From positions 5,781,984 through 5,845,983 of the forward strand of contig JAUPFP010000006.1 in the NCBI GenBank assembly GCA_036925085.1: a DNA stretch of 64,000 nucleotides. The letters run 5' to 3'. Of the stretch, positions 11,318-23,400 are shown piece by piece. The notes below the pieces were generated by a model. That model was not told the origin of the DNA and made no database searches. It saw only the letters and a program-made list of their open reading frames with translations. How positions within the stretch are numbered: the stretch's first letter is position 1; each line of letters opens with the position of its first letter. A program made the translations under genes and the position numbers. The stretch is from Brachycybe producta. Taxonomy: Eukaryota > Arthropoda > Diplopoda > Playtdesmida > Andrognathidae.

Positions 11318-11492
11318 ATGGCGGCCGCTGCTTCGATGTATAGCGGCCGAACACATTCCCAACTGACGCGAACGGTGGAGAAAGTGTTGGAAGAAGCTCA
11401 TCTGACGGGTGAACTGAATCTGAGTGGTCGAAAGTGTAAAGAGTTTCCAAAGATAGCTACAAAGTACGATCTAGAAGACACAATAATCGCAG
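11318..11492 (+). CDS. LRCH: LRCH first coding exon
   Basis: The ATG at 11318 is followed by an alanine-rich start and EKVLEEAHLTGELNLSGRKC, the N-terminal cap that precedes the LRRs in this family. The exon ends in phase 1 before GTAACA. The open frame continues into the intron to 11620, but that part is proline-rich nonsense derived from a CT-rich tract. Confidence 0.9.
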
Positions 11493-14400
11493 GTAACAAG
11501 CCAAAAAAAAAAGTCTCCCAGTGTCTTTCACGCCCCCCTCCCCCTCCCCATCCCCATCCTCACTACCCCAGAGAAGCCAGTCTTTTAAACCCCCCACCTT
11601 ATCGTACTATTAGGGCGTAGGTAGAACCGGACGTTTATGTTTTTCATATTCCAGCTTGTAGGATTTCAATCTTACGTACGATACAGAAACGAGTCTACGA
11701 GAAGAAACTGGAAAGTGAAACTGTTTCCGTATGAGATTTAGGGCCTATATGACTTGAGTGATCTAACGGCTTGTTAACTTTTTAACGGTCTGTTTAGAAA
11801 GCTTCCTCTTTCACAATGTATCATTTGTCTGTATTCTTATCGATTCATTTATTGTTGTGTAATATTTGCAATTAAATGTCAATTAAGGTTAATGAACGTC
11901 CAATTTGTTCCAGTATTAAGACGCTTTATTTTGAGCTTTTAGATTACATTATTACAAAGGGGCTAAAACAAGTGAGTTCGTGAGGGGTTCAGGTCAAAGG
12001 TTACTTAACAGCTTTGACATGGAATGTCAAAGCTGATAAGTAATTGTATTGAACGGCAACTTCTGATGATAAAGTTCCAAGAGTGGTTTTTCTTGTACCA
12101 TGTGGCGGAACTGGTACAGAATAGCAGGACGGATTAAAAGTATGAACCCAATGAACGGATGAACATCATAGATAATCCTAAAACCTGAAACAGAATGTAT
12201 GTAGAAATGGATGAACACAAAAACCTTGGGGATGAATACTATTCACATGGGTGCAGAACACACAAATCATGTTTTAAATCGAATTATTTTTTTACATTCT
12301 GGGGGGGGGGGCGGCGCCCTACAACAAACTCAATTTAACGTAACCCCGCCTAATAATCATGTATAAAAAAGTAGTGTTCATCTAGTTCTATAAGTATTCA
12401 CTTTCGGGTTTTAGAGTTACCCCAAATGTTCATCTCGTTCATCAGTTCATCTTTGTATCCTGACCCCAGAAGAACGTTACACTTTCTATTTTGTGGTAAT
12501 AGTTCTTTTTTTTTAATTTTGTGTCAGACTCTGTGTGCTGCAACACAACCTTAAGGTGGGTACACATCTGAATGCGAACGGGAACGAGGCAACGCGAGGT
12601 GGTTGCCTCGCTTTGTGAATTGTAGTCTGCCTTGTTCCTAACAAAAGTAACCCGAGAGACTTTCGTCCCGAAAGGACCCGAAGGTCTGTTGATGTACAGA
12701 CGCGAGTCTGTACATCAACAGACCTTCGGGTCCTTTCGGATAAGACCTTCGGTCCTTCCTTTGGATAACTGCCGAGGCATTTTGCCACGCCTCAGGATTC
12801 ATGTAGGCCTACACATTTGCCGTGCCTCGTTCCCGTTCGCACTCAGATGTGGTATCCACGTTAAGGGGGAGAATTTGGTAAATAGTTCTTCGTTGTGATG
12901 ATGTCAGTGTGACAGCTATTTCTAAACTTGTCGTAAATGACAATTTGTAGATTGGAAGTTATTCTCATTTTTCTATGTGGCTCGCAAGGTGTTTCTAATC
13001 AGGGTAGTTAGATATACTTGTATATCAAGTGATAATCTGTATATCACTGATGAATGGTGCTTAGAACCCCAGGGGTGTAAGTTGAACCGACCGGCTGTCC
13101 GGCCGTCGTAACCTTATGGCTATTGGCTACTGCAGGAATACGTCATGTGTGATATAGCAAAATAAAGCTCAAGGTTTTAGCAGTCGCATTCCTTAAGAGG
13201 CTACACTTATACTTACTTCTTAAGGCGGTTGTAGACATTGCGAGTTTTTCCTCGCGAATCGCAATAGCGAGTATCTCTCGCGAGTCAGGCGCGAGGCGAT
13301 CCAAAATGTGTTTCGCGAATCTACGTGAATCAAGGGTGAGCGGACAGTTGTCTTGATGGGTTATACAATAATTGGTAATTACTGTAAACTTCGATGAGTC
13401 TGGTTGCCTCGGCCTGGTTCGTTTTTGGTCTACACGCCGCGAGTTTCGACCGCGAAACGTCTTTGATGCAGGGTGTTTACCGACTAGTGCGCGGATGGGG
13501 AGTGAGGCAGCCAAGCGAGTCAAGTGGGGCGGAGACTCAGGGCGAGGAATAGTCTAGAACATGCGAGATTTGATTCGCGAAACTGCCTCGCGAGGCAAAC
13601 TCGCAATGTCTACAACCGCCTTTATACTTGCTTCGAAAATCCCCGCATAGAGCGCTAGCATTGTTTTTCTATTGCGCCCATAGACCCAATGTTAAAGAAA
13701 ACATGTTCATTTTTAAAATACACAGTCGCAGTGGCAATATGTTTATTTTTTCTATTTAAAATTGTCCAATATTAAGTTTTCAAAGTGCAATGTGCACCTT
13801 AAATATATGCTGATCTAGTGATAGAATGACAAAAAATTGGTAAGTGCGGTTAGATTTTTAAAAACTATTTCAAAATCGCAAATGGCTAACTCTTATGTTA
13901 AACTATTGAGTACGCGCTCGTAAGCAAAAAAAACATCCATTAAAATGCTCTTAAAAATGCCTAAAAATTAAAAAAAAACACAATTAAACCACAATGAAGC
14001 CAACACTTTGACGAATGTGGTGATTTTATTTTTTTTTATGAGCGCGCGTACTCAATGGAGTTTAACATAAGAGTTAGAAATTCGCGATTTTGAAATAATT
14101 CTTAAAGATATAACCGCACTCGCCAATTTTTGTTATTAAAAGTACAATTCGATCAGCATATATTTAAGATGCACACTGCACTTTGAATTAAATATGAAAA
14201 ACAAACATATTGCCGCTGCGACTGTGTATTTTAAAAACTATGGGCTCGATAGAAAAAAACGATGCTATAGAGCGCTCTTTGCTGAGATTTTTCGAAGTAA
14301 TTTTTCGATGTAACCTCTTAACTGCTAGATTCCCGTACTTTTTTCTGTGGGCTTATTCTAGTACTGCATATTATAATTATCTTGAGGAGTCCCTGTGGAC

Positions 14401-17400
14401 TTGGATATTATGGGTGCTGTTTAATGAATACTTTCGGGGTTGTACATAGCGCAGACTATGCTAATCGTCACACTTAATAACGTAATGTTTGTTTTTTTTT
14501 TTTTTTTCTTTTCTTACGTTCAATTGAAAAGATCTTTCAAAGAATCGTCTGTGTGAAGTTCCTCCTGAAGTATGTGATTACATTTCTTTGGAAGTGTTAG
14601 ACTGTTATCACAATGCGATTCGTTGTATACCGGACCTGATTGTAAAACTACAGTGCCTATCTCACCTCAATCTCAGGTAACAAAATGTTTCAATCTAGCA
14701 AGTACTAAAAACCTCAGTGTGTTGGTTTTAAAGTGGAATTGCTTTGCAGATTCTTATTTTTCTGTTTTTTAAGAGAAACTTAAATCTGTTTTAGAAACTA
14801 GAAGGGGTTAGTTAGTCCAGGTTATTTTCATGTAGATTTATTTATGTAAGTTTGAAAAGGACTGAACGTTAAACAAAGATGACGCTTAGCAGACGATATT
14901 TTTTTTAATTTTTGTCTTTAAAAAGGTTTATTTTGAAATAAATCAACATGAAAGTATTCTTATTCGACTGGGATTACCCTTCTAGTTTCGAAAGTCTTAA
15001 TTTTACTCCTGAAAGACAGAATAATCAAGAGTTCGAAAAGAGTCAGAAAAGTGAAAATGATGGCGTTGTGCCATTGTTGTGGCATCATGACATCATTTTG
15101 ACCTCACATTTTTTTTATTTTTTTTATTCCTTATATACGTAGAGACCCTAACCGTCAAAAACTGTTTCGTGAAATAATGTCCAGATTTAACTGCAACAAT
15201 TGCCAACATTTTTAAAGTAAATGAAAATCATTAAAACCATAAAAAGTTAAAAATGAAGTGAGTTCATGAGTCACCAAACAACATTATTTTTAATTTAAAA
15301 ATGTCTACCCCGCTACTTAGTTCCCAATTCATCTTAAGAGACTTTAGAAGCGCCTCGGAGGTCAACGGGATGAGCTACTATAACCATGGGCCGATATAAA
15401 TATCGTCCGTTATAGGGAGGCTGACATGGTTAACACTATTACCATTTGCGAAAAATAGCTTTTAAAATTAATTAAAATATAATGTTAGGCTCCTGTTGGC
15501 TTGTTTATCCCATAACTTTTTTTAATTTTCAAGTAATATAGTACCAGTATGGTTAGAGTTGTATATTTTATTTTAATGGTATGTAACAATTAGTTTAAAT
15601 TAGAGGCGGGACGAATCCTAAATTTTCTCGAATACGAATCCTAAAAGGTTCTCGAATCTCCTTCATATAAGAATCCTATATTATTCATTAGGAAGATACA
15701 AATAAATGAAATAATATTAAATATTAAATTAATTATAATAAAAAAACAGAATAGCATTCAGGGTCTGCACAAGGTGATATTTATGATCCGGGTACCACCG
15801 AAATTGCAACAATCGCCGTTTTTATTTGTTAGTGAACGCTTCTATTGGACGTCAATGGAGTTAAAACTAATTTTAACAAAAGTTTTTAACAATTATTTTT
15901 TAGGTTAGGATTCGAAAAACGAAAAAAGCGCGAAGATCCTAGTTTTCGAATCTCGAATCTTTTTCAAGATTCTCGGGATTCGAGAATTCGAATGGCCCAT
16001 CCCTAGTTTAAATTACAAAAATGTAGGTGTTATAGTTTTTGAAATAGGTATGTTAACACATATTACGTGCATGACTCGACAGTGTATAAAAGTAAATGCT
16101 TGCCGCACCGGCGCCTGGAAGGACTGGCGCAGGTGGCATTTGCTGCCTTGCCACCCGGGCCAGTACGTCTCTATCGCGACAGCCGTGCTACATTGTTTCG
16201 CCACAAAGTATCCCAGTGTGTACGAGCCTTTACCTTCCTCAATCCACATCACCAGTTTTCATTGTTGTTATATACCCTGGTTGCAAGATGTTAGTTTTTA
16301 AAATATGAATATTAACATTCATAATTAAAAGTTATTTTAAGTATTAAATAAAATGATGACATCATGCAAAATGACTGAAACTTGAAACTCGACTGCCTCA
16401 ATCGAAATGCACTACATGTGAACATTGTCAAACGTTGCAACTAATGAGATTAGCTTATTAATTTTTTTTTAAATGTATGATAATTACATTAAAAGGAACA
16501 TGAAAATAATTTAAATAATGTCAATGTTGGGGCATAATAGGGATATATCATGACACAACATTTTACTGGCCAAGGAACCGTTTCATTTGTTTTTAAATTA
16601 TGATTACATTTGCACATTTACTTTAATTATGAATTTTGTAAATTTATATTTCGCAAACTGGGCACAAGCCAGAAATGTGACAAAATGGATTAGATATGGA
16701 AGATGAAATTGATGTGTTTAATAAATATGCTTATTTCAGCAAAATGTGCAAATAAGTAATTAAGTCATGTTAAGTTTTAACGAAATTTATATATTTAAAT
16801 TAAGTGATTTCGTTTTTGTTTCGATTGTACCTTCATTCATTGTTTTAGTTTCAATTAAAACTGGAATTTGTTTATTAAATTACTTTTAAAGAATGTTCTC
16901 GTTCGTTTTTCTGCACGTTATTATTACTATTTTATACCTTTTTGTGACAGTACTGGCATTATAAACGAAATTCGATATACTATAGCATTTGTTTTGATTA
17001 TTAAAACCCACACAATTAATTCATATTTTTTTTTTTCCATCTTTCGTTTGCATTCTCGCTAGCCGCAACCAAATGACAACAATTCCACCATCTGTTTGCC
17101 AACTTAGTCAGTTGCAAGTGTTGATTGTGTGCCACAACAAACTAGTTTCGCTTCCGGAGGAGATCGGACAACTTCACAAACTCATGCAATTGGTAAGCTT
17201 CGATCTGTACTTATGCAAGGTTTGACGCAAAAGATAGTAGAGTCCCGTATAAGAAAGTGTTTTTTAAAAAAAGACACGAATTTCTGAAACGATGCTCTTT
17301 GTGGAGATTTTTCGAAGTAATTTTGCGATGTAGCATACTGATATTAAAATGTTAGTTTTTTTACGATTATGTTTATTATATTTGTAGGACGTGAGTAGCA

Positions 17401-20400
17401 ATGAGATATCTCATCTTCCTCCGCAAATCGGCAATGTTACTTCATTACGATCTCTCAACTTGAGAAGGAATTTGTTGGTGGAACTTCCTTTAGGTACGAG
17501 CGCAGTTTTGATTTCTGTAAGGTTGCATGCACACAAAGGATTTCATCATACGAGTGTTTATTGTCTTATTTCAGAAATTACAATGTTACGACTGATCGAA
17601 CTGGACGCATCATGCAATCGAATTGTTTTTTTACCAACAAGGCTCAGGTTTATGGACTCTTTAGCAGAGTTACATTTGGAGAATAACCCTCTGTCATCAC
17701 CTCCTGCTTATGTAAGTGATTGGATGTGTGTTTAAGTATTGTAAACATTTATGTTATTCGAATTTGGCATTTATGAGCATTTTACGAGACGGCTGTGACT
17801 TTTTGCAGTTATGTACGAGGGGCAGAGTTCACGTATTTAAATTTCTTGACATCCAAGCTTTAAAAGAAGATAGGAAGAAGGGAATTCTGGGTTTAGAATC
17901 CGATTATAGGCGATCACAACGAAGGCCACCTCAATGGTGCATTATATAATTTACATTTTGATTTTTTATCTTTTAAAGAGGGAAGATTTTTTAATTTTTG
18001 TGTATTTGTATAGCTTTGAAAGCCGACTTAATGGTTCGGCAAGTGACGATCGTCTAAAACGATACACAATAGACTCCGGTTACAGTACGTCCGATGGGGA
18101 CAAGACATGGTTTCGAGATCCTCAAGAGGTATGTTTCCGTTTTGTTTGTTAAACATAAATTACTGAACATGTTATGATTATGACAAGGTAAACAGACCAA
18201 CCAATATTGTTTTTATTGTTTTCCTCAACATCACAAGACAATGCTTGCATTGTGAGCCTAATTTTCGTATCACGAGTTTCTAGTATTTGCAACCAAGAAA
18301 GGGTAGTTTTGGAAGGTGGAGGCTACCCTTTGCACCAGACAGGAAATTTTTATCGTGCACGCCAGATACCTTAAAGACTGGCTGCTTATAGCTGGGGGGA
18401 ATGGGTTTCAGCCCTACAATAGTGTGCCTATTGAGTAGGCCTTATGCCAGCATTTTGTACTGGAGATCACATGATCATCCTTCATATCCATTAAATCAAA
18501 GCTTTGCTTAGCCTCTAACTGCAGTTTGTGTGGTTGTACTATATGAAATTGGCCGAGATGTAACACACATCCTTAAAGTAAAACATTTGTTCATTTCTTT
18601 AGATGTACATTGAACCTGAAGATGGAAGGAGGCAGGCTTTAAAATCTGCAGAATTAGCTCATGATAAGCGGAAACGTAACTCTCACCTTGGCCTCGAAGG
18701 AAGTGTCAGCATTGCCTCAACACTAGCTTCGCAGCCGAGTGCCCCGGTTGCACAGTATTCGTCACCACTCTCTGTGGTGTGTGGTACGCCTTTGGCTCTT
18801 TCAAGAACACAATATAATTCAATGGGTCGGCCCGTATCCGAGGAACTGGTTAACGGCAAAACCGAAAGTCAGTCGGCCGATGAACATCAAAAGGCCTCCG
18901 TCAGGCTTCTAGAAGACCATCACGACGAATCTACAAAGATGGATACCAGGTTAGATATTTGCCTCTTGTTAAAAGTGTTTTAATTTTTCTGTTGGTGTTT
19001 AAATTGTTCTATTGTTCTGCTTGTTTTCAAGTAAATTTTTGTTTAATCTTCGTAAAGTAACCTTTATATTTGAAGTCTCGTTATTGGTTCAGAAAATTAT
19101 TTATCCAGATTTTTTTGGAGAATTAGTGCAAAACTACGTTCCACTATTTATTGGTGTTTATTTTTGTTCCAATTCAGTTTGCTTGTTGAGTTTTGTATTA
19201 TTTTGATGAAAACTTATTTTAAAACTTATTTTTAAGTGTTTGATTGTCGCTTCAGTTGCTGCATGGCTCTTGAATGTTTTTCTTTTTCTTTTTTTTTGTT
19301 TTAATATTGAAAAGTGGTAGTCCTGTTCGTGGTGTGTTGCCTGAAAACAACGTTATTGTTCGTGATGGGTTTTCGCCGGGTAGCACGGCTGTTCCTCCCA
19401 TAGTCGTAGATGGGAAGAGCCCTTACGGGCATGTTCAAACGTACCGAGAGTACAAAGAAGCGCTTCAAATAAAGAGAAATTACGATAGTAATAATGTCTA
19501 TCGTAGGCCACAACCAGAGACACAAACGGTTGGGTGAGTTTTTCTTTTTTGTTTGTTTTTTTTTATTTTGACTTGACTAACCATTATGTTCGCGTTGTAA
19601 TGTTGTCTCTGCAATTTAATGTATGACGTAACTGTCAACTACGTAAATGAGGTGCTGACTTGTCGTTACAGTATGTCTGCATCATTGTTTATGGTTGTTA
19701 GTAATGCTTTGTTTCATTATTTTGATGATTTTAATTGTTATTTTTAATGAAAATTATATTTTATGACAATTCCTTTTTCCAATTTGTTTTTGATCGGCGA
19801 GTACACGCCAGGACACTGAATCACGTCATTTGCGATTCAGACCCGCAACAATGTTGCAATGCTTGGAGGCTGAATCGTGTCAGCTTAGATTTATGTTTCT
19901 TGAGTCCTAACAAAATGAGAAACATTTAAACATTGTTGCGAAACATTTCATAGTGTGGACGTCTTTTGAAACATGAACAAAGACTCAAAGGGCTCAGTTT
20001 GCTTTTAATTATTAAAGACTAGACTTAAAAAAAAATGTGGACCACTGAAAATGACGTTAAACTAATTGACTAATTGACTTTCTGTATAAATTGTGTTTGT
20101 GGGAAGTTATGGTCTTCTGACTACAAAGGCAAATAAAAGAAGTCGAGTCACGGATGCCGTTGATACTGAACTGTAACGGAATCTGACATGGCACTGTTAT
20201 GTGTGAATAGACCATAAACATGAACGAATAATTTCACTGACTGTTTCTTTTTTATATTTGAATACATGTTTTTCGTTTTTTAATTTTTAGGATATCTGAA
20301 TCAGAAGTATTTAACATATCACCCGGTTCGTCATCATTGAATCATACGATAACAGTAAAGCATGCTTTACGTATTTATTTTTGCTATGATTTATTTTGTA

Positions 20401-23400
20401 GTACATGTATTGGAGTTTAAAATAGACTATGTTACTTCTTTCATAATAAGTCTTTTTTTTTTTTGCAAGACTCATGTTTTGTTTTTCTTCTAGGCTGATG
20501 ACTATCACGTCCGCCAACAGGACCAGTTACAAAAGCAGCAGCAGTTTGAAATTCAAATGTCACAATTACGCCTTGATGAAGAGAAACGGAAACAGAAGTT
20601 TATCCAAAAGGAAGCTGTACTGTCTTATGTCAAGGTATTAAATGCACTGAAAAATTGGAAATAGTTTAATTATTTATGCTGTTGTTGGTTTTTCTTTTGT
20701 TACTTTCAGTCGCGCACTAGTCCATTGAGGAGTGCCAGTTCTGAGTCTGATCGTTGTAGTGTTAACGACGATTACAGCCCCAAGTCATCTACTCCCAGTC
20801 CGAGTCCTTGTCCTCTTCCAATTTCACCGTCATCGCCAACACGTATCTTCACTGTTCAGGGTCCAGTGTCTCCATCAGATCACAGTCGCGGCTCTGCAAT
20901 TCACAGTCCTATCTTGCATAACCCACCGGTGAATGGTACAGTTCATAAGAGGAGCCGAACATCACTACAACAACCGTCAGGTATGCGTGATCTGTCTGAG
21001 AGTCTTATATTTTATATAATATTGAATGTGACGTTTTATTGGTAGTCATTGCAATGTTTGCAAATGACTGAACGACCGGCCACAGACTGAACGAACACGA
21101 ATATTTTTTCTTCAACATTTGTTTCAATGATTGAAAAAAATAAGGCTGCATTTAGTCAGCACGAATCAGGTTCATATTATCCTTCTACCTCATGTTACAT
21201 AATGTTATTGGGTTTATATTTTGGGGTTTTGCCGCAACTGGATTTTTGTCGCTATGCCACAGGCATTTTTTGGTTGCTTGAAGAGTTACTTTTCAAATTC
21301 AAATTCTAATTGCCCACAAGCAGCGGTAAGAGTTGGAAGTTTATTAGATAAGCTTGGACGCTTATTTTATTATAAAGAAAACGAAAGGCAGTCACCAAAA
21401 AAAAAAACATTGCGTGCCGTACGACTCTGAAGAATTGAAACATAAACGGAAAAAAAGTGGTGTAGAATGTGAGTAGAAATATTTGTTTGAAACGTTTGTT
21501 TTCCTGTTCTTTCAGTCTGTACTGGGCGGAACAAGTCTGGTTGCTTTGTTGTCTTGGTGCTTTGTCTGGTTACTTTAGAGGCAATATTCAGAAAACATTG
21601 AGAAAGGTTTTCAGAAATTAGTCTTGTAAATTTATTTTGTGAAGAAACTTCTTAAACTTAATACTATTACAAATACACGATTTAGGTTGACACTTTCAAG
21701 GTTAAGTGAAAAGTAAAAAAAAAATGTTTTATTAAGAGCCTTCCCGAAATATACGCTCGTATATAGGGTCTATAAGACGCGCCGTGGGCGATATAAGGGC
21801 GCTGACATAGTTAATACAATTAGCGTTTTCGAAAAAATGTTTTTAAAAATATTTCTAAAGACTTATAAAATATAAAAGGTATGTCAGGATTAAGAAAATA
21901 AAATTAACCTATACCTTCATAACTTGTTGAAATTTGAACAAAACGATCACAAGTGATGAAAATACCCGAACCATGTACGTAACTTGCAAACTTCCTCTTT
22001 TGTGCGTTTCATCGGAATACTCTTAACAGATAATCAAAGTAAGTTAATTTTGTTTTCTTATTCATGACATACCTTTTATATTTTAATTAAGAGGTTAATT
22101 ATATTTTTAAAAACTATTTTTCGCTAACGGCAATAGTGGTAACGATGTCAGCGCCCCTGTATAGCCCTTACAGCGCGTATATAGCCCTATACACAACCAC
22201 GTTCTTAGATGTCATTACGTAACATCAGTTATTCAAAGTTATTAAAGGCCATAATTAATTTATCGTAAAATTGCACCTGTGGAAGATGCTGTAAAATCGC
22301 AAGGAGTTATTTTCTTTTTGTGGAAGGAGGATGTGAAATCGCCACATCCTGCGATGTGGCGCAGGCTGCATTTTTAGCACCTAATGCTCTGTAATGCTTT
22401 TGGGACCTTTTCAAATGTAAATTATGCCCTTAAGGACCCACTTTTCCCTTCCCGGCTCATTAGGGCTTGGATTTTTATGCAATTATCACGCAAACGTTTC
22501 TCAATTTGTGGTCCAGGTGCCAGTTGTGCATTATGCTTTTCTAATCAAAAAGGCTAGTTAGATGATAGATACCTGATTACTAACAGTTTCCAACTAGAGT
22601 TCTAGCCTCTAAACAGGGTTTTTCATTGAAAAAACCATAATTGCTGGTTAATCTCTAAATGGGATTGCTATTTCAGAATTGGCTTTTGGACCACAGATTG
22701 AGAAACATTTGCTTGATAATTGCATGAAAATCCAAGCCCTAGTAATCATAGAAAAATAAAAACTGATTCCATGAACTTTGGAAACACTCCTTTTTATTTA
22801 TGGTGTTTTGATGTGTTAATCTAAATAATTTTATGATCGGATTGCTACTTAATGCAATTAGAATGAATCTATTTCTACTTGAATATCAATACCTTGAATT
22901 AAATTATGTTCGTTTGCATGTGTATCTTAAAAAACTAGAACAAACTCGTCCAAGTTATACAATGCATAGGTTTTCGGAAAAAATCCGTGAAGAAAAGGAA
23001 CAAATCGAGTCTCTTCGAAGGGTTCGTTGTATTTTCAACCTTATTTTCGTATTAATGAACTAAACCAAAAATTCGAATAACTTTGTCGTTAGGCAATCGA
23101 AGCTCGATTAAAGGTGTCTTTGCCCGAGAATCTAAGTTCGGCCTTGACTGATGGGGTTGTATTGTGTCATTTGGCAAATCACGTACAGCCTCGGTCAGTG
23201 GCTAGTATTCATGTTCCTTCACCAGCCGTGGTAATTTCGATGTTCTGTTGACCAAAACGGTCAGATATTCTTGAATTTGTTTCATTAACCTTTTTTTATT
23301 TCTTCTGTTAAAGCCAAAGTTGACTGTGGCCAAGTGTCGTAGAAATGTGGAAAATTTCTTGGAAGCATGTCGTAGGATAGGAGTTCCGAAGGTAGGAGAT

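Larger units (their letters stand above)
11493..14531. other. LRCH intron 1, loaded with MITEs
   Basis: No further exon is visible. The stretch holds a CT-rich tract (about 11530-11570), a G-run near 12301, a Harbinger-like MITE (12554-12860) and a family B element with another MITE nested in it (13192-14328). Open frames reported across the MITEs arise from their GC-rich palindromic arms. Confidence 0.6.
14677..17062. other. LRCH intron 2 with several repeats
   Basis: No exon is visible between 14677 and 17062. The stretch contains a dispersed repeat shared with 8440-8540 (about 15150-15310), a fragment of family F (about 15350-15480), a family E element (15602-16005) and a GC-richer island (about 16060-16280). 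The remainder is AT-rich and unremarkable. Confidence 0.55.

Noticed and set aside
12513-13557. Arg-rich open frames (12513-12788, 12632-12898, 13143-13523)
   Set aside because: They overlap GC-rich MITE arms in LRCH intron 1, are open on both strands and have no homology that I recognise.
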